Source: Brevundimonas sp. UBA4553
Lineage (GTDB): Bacteria > Pseudomonadota > Alphaproteobacteria > Caulobacterales > Caulobacteraceae
Direction of reading: 5' to 3'
Length of the DNA stretch: 64,000 nucleotides
NCBI RefSeq assembly: GCF_002387245.1
Contig: NZ_DGLD01000013.1
Span: 62,001-126,000, forward strand
In this document: positions 47,857 to 58,741 of the stretch, piece after piece
Position numbering within the stretch: position 1 is the first letter of the stretch
How the letters are laid out: every line of letters starts with the position of its first letter
Made by a program: the position numbers and the translations under genes
The notes under the pieces: generated by a model
Database searches by the model: none
What the model saw: only the letters and a program-made list of their open reading frames with translations
Told to the model about the DNA's origin: nothing

Positions 47857-50691
47857 GTGAGCGCAGCAGCGCCGTGGAGCGTGAAGGGGATCGACCCCAA
47901 GGCTCGCGAGATCGCCAAGGACCTTGCGCGCCGTTCAGGCATGACGCTGGGCGAGTGGCTGAATTCCATGATCATGGACGAGCCGGACGAGGACGAGGGC
48001 GTGACCCCTCTGCCGCGCCGCACGCCCATTCCCGACCCCTATGACCGCCGCAGCCGTTCGCGTCGGCTGGACGACGTCTACGGCGTCGAGGAAGACAGCC
48101 TGCGCGTCGGCGCGTCGCTGGAAATCATCGCCGGTCGGCTGGAAGCCGCAGAGCGACGCTCGACGGTGGCCATCCAGGGCATTGATCAGGCCGTGGCCGG
48201 CCTGGTGCGCCGTCTGGAGAAGCAGGACGAGATCGGCCTGGGCTATGCGCGTCGCATCGACGACATCGCCGACGAACTGCGCGAGGGCCACAAGCGCCTG
48301 CGCCGCTTCGAACAGGAGGCCGGTCCGAAGACGGAAGAAGGCTTCGCTCGACTGGACGCGGCCCTGGGCGCGGTCTCCAGCCGCCTGTTCGACCTGGACG
48401 AGCGCCAGCGCAGCACCATCGGCGACCTGCGGGAGCGGATGGAGGCGGTGGAGAAGGCCGCCGGCCCCGGCCCCGGCACGGACATCCTGGCCCAGGTCGG
48501 CGCGCGTCTGGACGAGGCCCAGGATCGCACGTCGGAAGCCCTGAAGGGGCTGGAGCGCTCGTTCGCGGCCCTTGACCAGCGCCTGCGCGACGCGGAGGGC
48601 CGGATCGAGCCCGAGCACGCCCGCGAGGCCGCCCGTTTCGAAAAGCTGGCCGAAACCCTGACCCGACAGGTCGAGGGCAGCCGCGTCGAGATGCTACGCC
48701 GCCTCGACGCGGCCGAGACCGAAAGCCGTGTGGACCGGATCGAGCGTGCGCTGGCGGCTGTCGGCGATCAGACCCGCGCCGCCGAGCAGCGCTCGGCCGA
48801 CGCGGTCGAGGCCATGGGCCGCGAGGTCCTGCGCATCGCCCATAACCTGAACGTGCGGGTCGAGACGGTTGAAAGCGGCGGCGACGCCGGACGCGCCGAG
48901 GCCCAGGTCGCGGCCCTGGGGCGCGAACTGAACGACAAGCTGGATCGCGACATGGGCCGTTACGCCCAGGCCATGGACCAGCGGCTGACCCGGTCTGACG
49001 ACCAGCACGCCCTGGCGCTGGAGCGGCTGGGCGGCGAGATCACCCGGATTTCGGATCGCCTCAGCGAGCGTATCGCCCAATCCGAGCGCCGCTCGGCCCA
49101 GGCGCTGGACGACATCGGACGTCGTCTGTCGGAGAACACCGACAAGATCGAACAGCGCCATGATCGCGCGTCGGGCGAACTGGGCGAGCGGATGCGCCAG
49201 AGCGAGGAGCGGACCGCGCGTCTGCTCGCCGAGGCGCGCGAAAGCATCGAGCAGCGCGGCAGCCGCGGCGGTCGCCGCGAGACGCCGCTGGAGAGCCCCG
49301 AGCCGACGCCGTGGAGCCCCGCCGAAAGCCCGAGCGGCGACTGGCGCGCGGCGGCGTTCGCCGATCCGGTGACCGATCTCTGGTCCGAAGACACGCTGGG
49401 CGGCGTTCTGGACGCAGCGCCCTTCCCGACCCCCGTCGCTCGGGACCCCGAGCCGGTCTTCGCCGACCCGCTCGACGTCGAGTTGAACGCGCCGGGCGCC
49501 GAGGCTGGATCGCCGGCGGCGCTGTTCGGCTCCGCGCCGGAACGGGCGCATTTCGGCGAGGTTTCGACCTCGTTCAATGACGAACCTGCCGACGTCGATC
49601 AGGCGACGTTCAAATCCGCGCTGGACGATTTCGGCGGAGCCGACGTCAGCGACGTGCTGGCCGATCCCGAACCGGTCGTGGCGGGCGGTTTGCCGCCTCT
49701 GGTTGATGGACCCGATAGCGAGGACGACGAGTTTTCGGCCGAGATCGATTTCGTCGATCCGCGCGCCTTGCAGGCGGGAGCCGCCGCCGGGCGGGCCTCG
49801 ACCCGCGACACCCTGGACGCGGCGCGGGCCGCCATGGCCGATGTCGACGAGGCGCCGCGCAAGGGCTTCGGCCTCAAGCGTGGAGGCAAGTCCAAGCTGC
49901 AGGAGCGGCTGGACAAGCAGGCGTCGCGCGAAGGCTCGACGATCCGCAAGGCCTTTGGGGCTTCGGCCGTGGCCGTCGTGGTCGTCGGCGGCGGTTACGC
50001 CTCGCTGCAGCTGGCCGAGGGCTCGGGCCTGAACCTGCCGGGCGTCGCCGCCCTGACCAGCGGGCCCGTGGCCGGCGCGCCCGAAACCCCCATCGCGGCC
50101 GTGGCGCTCGACGCCGCCCCGACCGATGCGGTCCCGTCGCCCGATGTGGCGGCCACCGAGGGCGCGACCCTGTTCGCCCGCGCGATACAGTTGATCGACA
50201 ACGGCGACGACAGCGGCCTGGAGCCGCTGAAGCGCGCGGCCAACCTGGGTTACGGCCCGGCGCAGATGCGGTTGGCCGGCCTCTATCAGGAAGGCGGCGC
50301 TGGGCTGACGCCCGATCCGGTCGAGGCGCGGACCTGGGCGCGACGCGCGGCCGAGGGCGGCGAGCCCCGGGCCATGCACTATTACGCCATGCAGTTGTAT
50401 GACGGCGAAGGCGGCGTGCGGAACCGCGCCGAGGCCCTGTCCTGGCTCAGGAAGGCGGCCGAAGCCGGTCGCGTCGACAGCCAGTACAATGTCGCCCGTC
50501 TGTACGAGAAGGGCGACGAGGGCGTGGCCGCCAATGCGACCGAGGCCTTCAAATGGTACATGATCGCGGCCCGGCGCGGCGACCAGCAGGCCCTGGCGGC
50601 GGTGCAGCGGCTGACGCCGCTGACCTCGGCCGAGACGCGTCGGGTGGCGCGCGAGGCGGCGGACGCCTTTACGGTCGATCCGGTCGCATAA
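47857..50691 (+). CDS. podJ: PodJ-like polar localisation factor
   Basis: A 944-residue protein started by GTG with GGGAGG 7 bases upstream. The N-terminus SVKGIDPKAREIAKDLARRSGMT LGEWLN, read in two blocks, matches Caulobacter PodJ. A long Arg- and Glu-rich coiled coil covers about 80-470, then an acidic region, one membrane segment near 700-717 and a periplasmic set of Sel1 repeats (about 770-925). It organises pili and holdfast at the pole. It ends directly after the Sel1 repeats, without the extra peptidoglycan-binding domain I expect in Caulobacter PodJ. Confidence 0.85.
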   Translation: MSAAAPWSVKGIDPKAREIAKDLARRSGMTLGEWLNSMIMDEPDEDEGVTPLPRRTPIPDPYDRRSRSRRLDDVYGVEEDSLRVGASLEIIAGRLEAAERRSTVAIQGIDQAVAGLVRRLEKQDEIGLGYARRIDDIADELREGHKRLRRFEQEAGPKTEEGFARLDAALGAVSSRLFDLDERQRSTIGDLRERMEAVEKAAGPGPGTDILAQVGARLDEAQDRTSEALKGLERSFAALDQRLRDAEGRIEPEHAREAARFEKLAETLTRQVEGSRVEMLRRLDAAETESRVDRIERALAAVGDQTRAAEQRSADAVEAMGREVLRIAHNLNVRVETVESGGDAGRAEAQVAALGRELNDKLDRDMGRYAQAMDQRLTRSDDQHALALERLGGEITRISDRLSERIAQSERRSAQALDDIGRRLSENTDKIEQRHDRASGELGERMRQSEERTARLLAEARESIEQRGSRGGRRETPLESPEPTPWSPAESPSGDWRAAAFADPVTDLWSEDTLGGVLDAAPFPTPVARDPEPVFADPLDVELNAPGAEAGSPAALFGSAPERAHFGEVSTSFNDEPADVDQATFKSALDDFGGADVSDVLADPEPVVAGGLPPLVDGPDSEDDEFSAEIDFVDPRALQAGAAAGRASTRDTLDAARAAMADVDEAPRKGFGLKRGGKSKLQERLDKQASREGSTIRKAFGASAVAVVVVGGGYASLQLAEGSGLNLPGVAALTSGPVAGAPETPIAAVALDAAPTDAVPSPDVAATEGATLFARAIQLIDNGDDSGLEPLKRAANLGYGPAQMRLAGLYQEGGAGLTPDPVEARTWARRAAEGGEPRAMHYYAMQLYDGEGGVRNRAEALSWLRKAAEAGRVDSQYNVARLYEKGDEGVAANATEAFKWYMIAARRGDQQALAAVQRLTPLTSAETRRVAREAADAFTVDPVA

Positions 50692-50808
50692 CGAAGCGCG
50701 TCGAAGAGGCGGCGGGGGTGGCGGTTCGTCGCGGCCGCCGCTAAGACCAGAAGCCTAGTCGCCTTTCCGGCGCTGTTCTGCGTTCCCTTCCAGCCGAAGG
50801 CGCGTGCC

Positions 50809-51732
50809 GTGGATATTTACCTGCCGATCGCCGAGGTTTCGGTGAACTGGCCGTTCCTGGTGATGCTGGGCGCGCTGGTCGGCTTTGTCTCGGGCCTGTT
50901 CGGCATCGGCGGCGGCTTCCTGATGGCCCCCGTCCTCGTCTTCATGGGTATCCCCCCGACCGTGGCCGTCGCCAGCCAGGCCAGTCACGTCGTCGCCTCC
51001 TCGACCTCGGGCGTGATCCGCTATTCGGGGATGAAGGCGGTCGACTATCGCATCGGCGGCATCATGGCCGTGGGCGGGGCCCTGGGCGCGCTCGCGGGCG
51101 TCGAGCTGTTCCGCTACCTGCGCCTGCTGGGTCAGGCCGATCTGGTCGTGGCTCTGTCCTATCTGATCTTCCTCGGCGCCATCGGCAGCATGATGCTGTA
51201 CGAAAGTCTGACGCAGATCCTGCACCGGGTCCGGGGTGAGACCCCGCCAAGGAAGGAACGCCGTCGCCCCATGTGGCTTTACGGCCTGCCGTTCCGCATG
51301 CGCTTCCCGCGCTCGGGCCTCTACATCAGCGCCATCCCGCCCTTCGGCCTGGGCGTCTTCGCCGGCATCCTGTCGGCCATCATGGGGGTGGGCGGCGGCT
51401 TCATCCTGGTGCCGGCCATGCTCTATGTGCTGCGGATGCGGGCTGGCGTGGTGGTCGGCACCAGCCTGTTCCAGATCATCATCACCACGGCCATCACCAC
51501 CATCCTGCAGGCCGGGCGCAATCAGACGGTGGACATCGTCCTGTCGACCATTCTGCTGCTGGGCGGGGTGGTCGGGGCCCAGTTCGGGGCCAGGCTGTCG
51601 GGCCGGTTCCGGGCCGAGGAGATGCGCGCGGCGCTGGGCCTGATCGTCCTGCTGGTTGGCATCCAGATGGGGCTGGAGCTGTTCGTGCGGCCCAGCGACC
51701 TCTTCCTGCTGGCGCCGGGGGTGGGGGACTGA
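50809..51732 (+). CDS. TauE/SafE-family sulfite exporter
   Basis: A 307-residue membrane protein with two related halves, each having a glycine-rich motif: VSGLFGIGGGFLMAPVLVF and LSAIMGVGGGFILVPAML. Seven or eight hydrophobic segments. The family exports sulfite or sulfonates or moves related anions. It overlaps the TIGR02186 gene by one base, a pairing common in alphaproteobacteria. Confidence 0.92.
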   Translation: MDIYLPIAEVSVNWPFLVMLGALVGFVSGLFGIGGGFLMAPVLVFMGIPPTVAVASQASHVVASSTSGVIRYSGMKAVDYRIGGIMAVGGALGALAGVELFRYLRLLGQADLVVALSYLIFLGAIGSMMLYESLTQILHRVRGETPPRKERRRPMWLYGLPFRMRFPRSGLYISAIPPFGLGVFAGILSAIMGVGGGFILVPAMLYVLRMRAGVVVGTSLFQIIITTAITTILQAGRNQTVDIVLSTILLLGGVVGAQFGARLSGRFRAEEMRAALGLIVLLVGIQMGLELFVRPSDLFLLAPGVGD

Positions 51733-52553
51733 TGTTCCAGGCCCTGCCCCCCGAACCCGCCCCTGTCGTCGCCCCGGCTCCGCCTGGCGTCATCGAACGC
51801 TCGGTCGCCACCGAGGGCGAGGTGCGCGTCGCTGCGGCCCTGACCGACGCCCAGGTCAAGGTCGACTCCAGCTTCCGCGGCGCCTCCATCGTCCTCTATG
51901 GCGCGGTGTTCAACCCGACCGACACACCCGCCGACGTGGTGGTGGTGGTGCGCGGTCCCGACGCCCCGGTGCGTCTGGTGAAGAAGACCCGCAACATGGG
52001 GGTCTGGCTGAACAGCCGTCCCGTCCTGTTCGAGGGGGCGCCCGGCTTCTACATGACCGCCTCGACCCGGCCCCTGTCGGACGTGGCCGACTTTGGCCAG
52101 TTGCGCCGGCTCGGCGTCGGCGTTGATCACCTGCGCATCGAAGCGCCGCAGGAAAGCCGCACCGTCACCCGCTACGGCGTGCGCGACGTGGTGGTCAGCC
52201 GTCTGGGCGAGAACTACCTCGACTGGCGCCGCGCCGTGATCCGGCTGAAGGAGGCTGCGGCCCTCTACAACACCGACCCCGACGGGGTGCAGTTCGTCGA
52301 CAAGGGCCTGTTCCGCGCCGAGGTCGAGTTGCCCACCGTGGCGCCGACCGGCAAATACTACGCCGAGGTCTGGCTGTTTCAGGAGGGGGCGCCGGTCTCG
52401 GTGTCCAACCTGACCCTGACGGTCGAGAAGGTGGGTCTGGAGCGCGACATCTATGAGTTCGCCCATCGGCGGCCGTGGTCCTATGGCGCCCTGTGCGTGA
52501 TCCTGGCGGCGCTGACCGGCTATGCGGCGTCGCGGGTGTTCAGGAGCAGATAG
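51732..52553 (+). CDS. TIGR02186-family protein, TauE partner
   Basis: A 273-residue protein starting MFQALPPEPAPVV, with conserved blocks RGASIVLYGAVFNP and KKTRNMGVWLNSRPVLF, and one C-terminal membrane segment (about 245-265). Most of it should be periplasmic. The family is found next to TauE/SafE exporters, suggesting a joint system, but its role is not established. The gene starts on the last base of the exporter stop. Confidence 0.88.
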   Translation: MFQALPPEPAPVVAPAPPGVIERSVATEGEVRVAAALTDAQVKVDSSFRGASIVLYGAVFNPTDTPADVVVVVRGPDAPVRLVKKTRNMGVWLNSRPVLFEGAPGFYMTASTRPLSDVADFGQLRRLGVGVDHLRIEAPQESRTVTRYGVRDVVVSRLGENYLDWRRAVIRLKEAAALYNTDPDGVQFVDKGLFRAEVELPTVAPTGKYYAEVWLFQEGAPVSVSNLTLTVEKVGLERDIYEFAHRRPWSYGALCVILAALTGYAASRVFRSR

Positions 52554-52566
52554 TAGGGCGCTATCG

Positions 52567-52594
52567 CTCGGCCCGCGGGGCCTCGGTGCTTGAG
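52567..52594 (+). repeat. Covarying hairpin repeat, copy 3
   Basis: Stem GGCCC-GCG-GGGCC followed by the tail TCGGTGCTTGAG. It lies 14 bases after the TIGR02186 stop, before a bidirectional terminator. Confidence 0.75.
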
Positions 52595-52611
52595 CGCGGC
52601 AGAGTCCAAAG

Positions 52612-52641
52612 AAAAAGGGCGGCTCTTGCGAGCCGCCCTTT
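52612..52641. terminator. Bidirectional terminator between TIGR02186 gene and fadJ
   Basis: A 9-bp perfect stem GGGCGGCTC with loop TTGC is preceded by AAAAA and followed by TTT. It would end fadJ transcripts (TTTTTCTTT on the minus strand) and, more weakly, transcripts from the left. Confidence 0.88.
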
Positions 52642-52666
52642 CCATTTCATTCCAAAGTCAGCCCGA

Positions 52667-54838
52667 TCAGGCTGCCTTCTTCTCCGGAGCGAAGCGGCCG
52701 TAGAAGGTTTCGCCCTTGGCGGCCATTTCACGCAGCAACTCCGGCACCTTGAAGCGATCGCCATAGGTGGTGGTCAGGCGGTCGGCGGTCTCGACGAAGG
52801 CCTTCAGGCCGGTCTGGTCGATCAAGGTGATCGGGCCGCCCGACCAGGGGGCGAAGCCCCAGCCCAGGATGGCGCCGAGGTCCGCTTCGCGCGGGTCGTC
52901 GATGACGCCCTCGGCCCAGCAGCGGGCGACCTCGACGGCCTGACGATAAAGCAGGCGCGTCTTCAGCTCGTCGACCAGTTCCGGGGTCGAGTCGTCGAAC
53001 TTGACCGGGGCCAGTTCCGACAGGCCCGCCCACAGGGTCTTGGGCTTGGTGTCGTAGTCGTAGAAGCCCTTGCCGTTCTTGCGGCCATAGCGCCCGCCCT
53101 CGACCATCCTGGCGACGATGTCGGCGCCTTCCGACGGGACATAGGCGTCGCCCAGGTCGATCGCCGTCTGCTTGGCGATCTTGTAGGAGAGGTCCAGAGC
53201 CACGTCGTCGTGCATCTCCAGCGGGCCGCGCGGCATGCCGGTCATGCGACCGACGTTGTCGATCAGGGCGGGAGCATAGCCCTCCTCGAGCATGGCCATG
53301 CCTTCCATCAGGAAGGTGGAGAAGCAGCGCGAGGTGTAGAAGCCGCGGCTGTCGTTGACGACAATCGGGGTCTTCTTGATCTTCAGGACGTAGTCGATGG
53401 CCTTGGCGATGGCGGCCGGACCGGTCTTCTCGCCGAGAATGATCTCGACCAGCATCATCTTGTCGACGGGCGAGAAGAAGTGGATGCCGATGAAGTCCTC
53501 GGGACGGACCGAGGCCTCGGCCAGGCCGGTGATCGGCAGGGTCGAGGTGTTGGAGCCGAAGACGGCGCCCTCGGCCAGTTGCGCCTCGGCGCGCTTCGTC
53601 ACATCGGCCTTGATCTCACGGTTTTCGAACACGGCCTCGATGACCAGGTCCGACCCCTTGATGTGATCATAGTCCGTCGTCGCCGTGACCAGGGCCAGGG
53701 TGGCGTCGAACTTCTCCTGGGTCATCTGGCCGCGCGACAGACGCTTCTTCAGCAGTTCCTCGACGTGGGCCTTGCCCTTGTCGGCGGCTTCCTGGGTCTG
53801 GTCGATCAGGACGGTTTCGATGCCGGCCATGACCTGCACATAGGCCACGCCCGCGCCCATCATGCCGGCGCCCAGAACCGTGACCTTCTTGGCGTCCGAC
53901 TTGGGCACGCCCGCCGGGCGCACGGCGCCCTTGTCCAGTTCCTGCTTGGACAGGAAGAGGCTGCGGATCATGGCCTGGGCCTGCGGTGTCATCAGGGTCT
54001 TGATGAAGTAGCGGGTCTCGATGCGCAGGGCGGCGTCCATCGGCACCTGAACGCCTTCGTAGACGGCCTTCATCAGGTTGGTCGCGGCGGGATAGTTGCC
54101 GTAGGTCTGCTTGCGGATCATCGCATTGCCGACCAGGAAGTTCTGGATGCCGGCCGGGTGGTAGGGGCCGCCGCCGGGCAGTTTGAAGGACTTGTCGTCC
54201 CACGGCTGCACCGCCTTGCCGCCGTTCTTGATCCAGGTCTTGGCGGCCTCGACCGACTGACCCTTTTCAGCGATCTCGTGGACGATGCCGGCGCCCTTGG
54301 CGTCGTTCGGGCGGAAGGACTTGCCCTCGGTCATGGCCATCATGGCGGGCTGGACGCCGATCAGGCGCGTCAGGCGCTGGGTGCCGCCGCCGCCGGGGAA
54401 GAGGCCGACCTTGATCTCGGGCAGGCCCAGCTGGATCTTGTTGTCGTTCTCGACCACGCGATAGTGGCAAGCCAGCGTCAGTTCCAGCCCGCCGCCGAGC
54501 GCCAGGCCGTTGATGGCCGCAGCCACCGGCTTGCCGCAGGTTTCCAGCGCGCGCAGGGCGCCGTTCATCTTCCAGCCGGCGTCATAGGCGTCCTGCAGGC
54601 TGGCCCCGCCGATCATGCCGCCGGCGATGTCGCCGAGGTCGGCGCCGGCGCAGAAGCCGGAGGTCTTGCCTGAGGTGATGACGGCGCCCTTGATGGCGTC
54701 GTCGGTCTTGATGCGGTCCACCAGCTGCGGGATCTCAGCCATGACGGACGAGGTCAGGGTGTTCATCGAGCGTCCGGGGACGTCGAAGGTGATCAGGGCG
54801 ATACCGTCGGCGTCGACGTCGATCTTGAAGTTTTCCAT
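52667..54838 (-). CDS. fadJ: Fatty-acid oxidation multifunctional enzyme (hydratase/3-hydroxyacyl-CoA dehydrogenase)
   Basis: A 723-residue protein. Residues 1-190 are the enoyl-CoA hydratase fold, with a catalytic Glu in LALGGGLELTLAC. The NAD-binding motif VLGAGMMGAGVAYV lies near 317-330. The dehydrogenase helical domain has FIGIHFFSPVDKMMLVEI with the catalytic His. It performs the two middle steps of beta-oxidation. It follows the thiolase gene with 17 bases between, as in fad operons. Confidence 0.95.
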   Translation of the reverse strand: MENFKIDVDADGIALITFDVPGRSMNTLTSSVMAEIPQLVDRIKTDDAIKGAVITSGKTSGFCAGADLGDIAGGMIGGASLQDAYDAGWKMNGALRALETCGKPVAAAINGLALGGGLELTLACHYRVVENDNKIQLGLPEIKVGLFPGGGGTQRLTRLIGVQPAMMAMTEGKSFRPNDAKGAGIVHEIAEKGQSVEAAKTWIKNGGKAVQPWDDKSFKLPGGGPYHPAGIQNFLVGNAMIRKQTYGNYPAATNLMKAVYEGVQVPMDAALRIETRYFIKTLMTPQAQAMIRSLFLSKQELDKGAVRPAGVPKSDAKKVTVLGAGMMGAGVAYVQVMAGIETVLIDQTQEAADKGKAHVEELLKKRLSRGQMTQEKFDATLALVTATTDYDHIKGSDLVIEAVFENREIKADVTKRAEAQLAEGAVFGSNTSTLPITGLAEASVRPEDFIGIHFFSPVDKMMLVEIILGEKTGPAAIAKAIDYVLKIKKTPIVVNDSRGFYTSRCFSTFLMEGMAMLEEGYAPALIDNVGRMTGMPRGPLEMHDDVALDLSYKIAKQTAIDLGDAYVPSEGADIVARMVEGGRYGRKNGKGFYDYDTKPKTLWAGLSELAPVKFDDSTPELVDELKTRLLYRQAVEVARCWAEGVIDDPREADLGAILGWGFAPWSGGPITLIDQTGLKAFVETADRLTTTYGDRFKVPELLREMAAKGETFYGRFAPEKKAA

Positions 54839-54855
54839 GGTCAGTCGCTCCCGGA

Positions 54856-56061
<1,206 letters not shown>

Positions 56062-56090
56062 GAAATGTCTCTTTCTTTGGGGCCCTGCCG

Positions 56091-56118
56091 CTTGGCGCGC
56101 GGCGCCTCGCTACTTGAG
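56091..56118 (+). repeat. Covarying hairpin repeat, copy 4
   Basis: Stem GGCGC-GCG-GCGCC followed by TCGCTACTTGAG. It lies upstream of the thiolase gene, between it and the VOC gene. Confidence 0.72.
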
Positions 56119-56213
56119 GGACGTGCGTGTGGCGGGACGGGTCTGGAATTGAAACTTGGGGCGTAGAAACCCGACGTTTACGTCAACGTCAAGTAACAAC
56201 CGGCGTGACCAGG

Positions 56214-56591
56214 TCACGCGGAGGCGTGACACACGGCTTCAATATTGAAACCGTCTGGGTCCAGGACAAAGGCGGCGTAGTAGTTCGGCCCGTAGCGGCC
56301 GCGCAGCCCCGGCGCTCCGTTGTCGCGCCCTCCCGCCGCCAGCGCCGCCGCATGGAAGGCGTCGACCATGGCCCGGCTCTCGGCGCGAAAGGCGACATGG
56401 TTTGCTTCTCCCGGTTGGTCCTTGTCGGCTATGACGAAGTCTGGCTCGCTCCCGACGCCGTACAACAGGACGGTCGAAGCGCCGTCTCTCTCCTGCGCGA
56501 TCAGGTGATAGCCCAGCGGCGCCAAGGCCGCGTCGTAGAAGGCGCGCGAGCGCTCGATGTCATGCACGTCCAAGCCGATATGGTCGATCAT
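56214..56591 (-). CDS. VOC-family protein, copy 2
   Basis: A 125-residue glyoxalase-fold protein starting MIDHIGLDVHDIERSRAFY, with YGPNYYAAFVLDPDG and NIEAVCHA at the end. It is a relative of the protein at 27893 and has the same His/Glu positions. Substrate unknown. It shares its direction with the thiolase operon but is separated by about 150 bases. Confidence 0.9.
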   Translation of the reverse strand: MIDHIGLDVHDIERSRAFYDAALAPLGYHLIAQERDGASTVLLYGVGSEPDFVIADKDQPGEANHVAFRAESRAMVDAFHAAALAAGGRDNGAPGLRGRYGPNYYAAFVLDPDGFNIEAVCHASA

Positions 56592-56701
56592 CGCCTCTGG
56601 GTCTCCTCAGCGCTAACGATTCTCACCTAGCTACACCTTTGGAACGGCCCGGCCGCTCCGGGCGCTTCCCCGTTCAACAATTCAACGCAAAGGGGAGCCC
56701 G

Positions 56702-57289
56702 ATGGCCCAGACTTATGAGGACATGGACGCGATCGCCATGCTCAAGGCCGACCACCGCAAGGTGGAGGATATCTTCGCACGCTTTGAGAAGGCGCGCGGC
56801 AAGGACCGCAAGAAGGCGCTGGCCGAAGAAGCCTGCCTGGAACTCAAGGTTCACACCATTATCGAGGAGGAGATCTTCTATCCCGCGTGCCGCGGCCAGA
56901 TCGAAGGGGACCTGCTGAACGAGGCCTATGTCGAGCATGACGCGGCCAAGGTGCTGATCAATGACATCGAAGCCGGCGGCCCGGACGAAGCCTTCTATGA
57001 GGCCAAGGTCAAGGTGCTGTCCGAAATGATCGAGCACCACGTCAAGGAGGAGGAAATGCGCTCCGAAGGGCTGTTCAGCCAGGCTCGGGTGGCGGGCCTG
57101 GACATGGATGATCTGGCGGACCGGATGCGGACCCGCAAGAAGAGCGCCATGGCCGAGCTCCAGGGACATCCGGAGATCGCGGCCGAGACCCATACCTTCC
57201 ATGGCGAAGACAACGCCTTCGCCATGGCCGATGAGCCGATGACCCGCAGAGGCGACCTGTCGGAGGCAGGGGTGCGGGAGGCGCGTTGA
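56702..57289 (+). CDS. Hemerythrin-like domain protein
   Basis: A 195-residue protein. The His/Glu ligand set of a di-iron four-helix bundle is visible: KADHRKVEDIF, KVHTIIEEEIFYP, EHDAAKVLI and HHVKEEE. This is the short hemerythrin-like family, binding oxygen or sensing it. The ATG at 56702 follows an AAAGGGGAG site. The C-terminal about 50 residues are a low-conservation tail. Confidence 0.9.
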   Translation: MAQTYEDMDAIAMLKADHRKVEDIFARFEKARGKDRKKALAEEACLELKVHTIIEEEIFYPACRGQIEGDLLNEAYVEHDAAKVLINDIEAGGPDEAFYEAKVKVLSEMIEHHVKEEEMRSEGLFSQARVAGLDMDDLADRMRTRKKSAMAELQGHPEIAAETHTFHGEDNAFAMADEPMTRRGDLSEAGVREAR

Positions 57290-57305
57290 CCTCCCGCCCT
57301 ATCGG

Positions 57306-58547
57306 CTATTGAGCGGCGGCGAGCCGGACCAGCTTGCCGTCTTCCTCGTCGGTGATGACCCAGACGGATCCGTCGGCGGCCACGGCCACGTCGCGAATGC
57401 GCTCGTTCAGACCGGTCAGCAGGCGCTCCTCGCCAACGACGCGGTTATTCTCCAGCACCAGTCGCGCCAGGTGCTTGCCGCCCAGGCCGGTGACCAGCAG
57501 ATTGCCGTTCCAGCCGGGGAACATGGGGCCGCTGTAGAAGGTCATGCCGCCAGGCGCGATCACCGGATCCCAGTAGTAGACCGGCTGCTCTGTGCCTTCG
57601 CGCGCCGTGACCGCTTCCGGGATGGCCTGGCCGTTGTATTCGACGCCATAGGCGACGCCCGGCCAACCGTAATTCTTGCCGGCCTGATCCAGATTGATCT
57701 CGTCTCCGCCGCGCGTGCCGTGTTCCACGGTCCACACGGCGCCCGTACCCGGCTGGACGGCGACGCCCTGCATGTTGCGGTGACCCAGGGACCAGATTTC
57801 GGGCTTGGCGCCGGCCTGCCCGACGAAGGGATTGTCGGCCGGCACGCTGCCGTCGGCGTTGATGCGGATGGTCTTGCCCATGTGCGAGCCGAGGTCCTGC
57901 GCCTGCGGGCGCATCGGCTTGTCCGAGCGCTCGCCCAGGGTGATGAACAGCTTGCCGTCAGGCGCGAAGGCCAAGGAGGAGCCGAAGTGCTTGTCGCCGT
58001 CATAGACGGGCAGGGCGCGGAAGATGACCTGGACGTTCTCGATCTTGGTCAGGTCGTCCGACAGGCGGCCGCGCGCGACCGAGGTGGCGTTGCCGCCTTC
58101 GCGCGGTTCGGCGTAGCTCCAGTAGACCATTCGGTCCTGGGCGAAGGCGGGGCTGATGATGACGTCCAGCAGGCCGCCCTGGCCGCGCGCCGAGACGGCC
58201 GGCAGGCCGGCGATCGGTGCGCCGACCTGACCCTGGGCCGAAACGACCCGCATCCGTCCCGGCTTCTCGGTCACCAGCCACTGGCCGTCCGGCAGCAGGG
58301 CCAGGCCCCAGGGGTGGAGCAGGCCCGAGGCGATGGTCTCGTTGCGAAGCGTCCCGGCGGTCTGGACGCCAGGCGCGCGGGTCTGGCCTTCGAAGGCCGG
58401 CTTCTGGTCAGGATTGTTGGCGGGGCGGGTCTCGACGGGCGCGCCCGGCGCCGCCGGCGAGGTCTGGGCGCCCGTCTCGCCATTGGCGCCGCAGGCGGCG
58501 GCGAGAACGAGGAGCGAGGCGGAAGCGGCGAGAACGATCGGACGCAT
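57306..58547 (-). CDS. PQQ-dependent sugar dehydrogenase-type lipoprotein
   Basis: A 413-residue protein. The signal ends in lipobox LAAAC, so it is lipid-anchored, and an AGGAGAG site precedes the ATG. The beta-propeller has family phrases LHPWGLALLPDGQWLVTEK, GGLLDVIISPAF and LGHRNMQGVAVQP, as in YliI (aldose sugar dehydrogenase). It oxidises sugars in the periplasm with PQQ. A cluster for PQQ synthesis is not in the window. Confidence 0.92.
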   Translation of the reverse strand: MRPIVLAASASLLVLAAACGANGETGAQTSPAAPGAPVETRPANNPDQKPAFEGQTRAPGVQTAGTLRNETIASGLLHPWGLALLPDGQWLVTEKPGRMRVVSAQGQVGAPIAGLPAVSARGQGGLLDVIISPAFAQDRMVYWSYAEPREGGNATSVARGRLSDDLTKIENVQVIFRALPVYDGDKHFGSSLAFAPDGKLFITLGERSDKPMRPQAQDLGSHMGKTIRINADGSVPADNPFVGQAGAKPEIWSLGHRNMQGVAVQPGTGAVWTVEHGTRGGDEINLDQAGKNYGWPGVAYGVEYNGQAIPEAVTAREGTEQPVYYWDPVIAPGGMTFYSGPMFPGWNGNLLVTGLGGKHLARLVLENNRVVGEERLLTGLNERIRDVAVAADGSVWVITDEEDGKLVRLAAAQ

Positions 58548-58741
58548 GGGGCTCTCCTGGACAGCAGATGTGGCAATCCACAATGAAGCCTTGCCGTTCC
58601 CTGCGCGAGCCGAAACCGCCCGCGACCGATCGTCCCGCACGATTTCCCTGCTTAATCGGCTTGAACCCGGTCGAAGGCGGCGATATACGCACGCCTCTCG
58701 CGCTGCCTGGTCGTCACGACCTCGCGCGAGCTCCCGTAAGG

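Noticed and set aside
48694..50379. 561-residue minus-strand frame opposite podJ
   Set aside because: Antisense shadow of a GC-rich coiled-coil gene; no motif or ribosome site.
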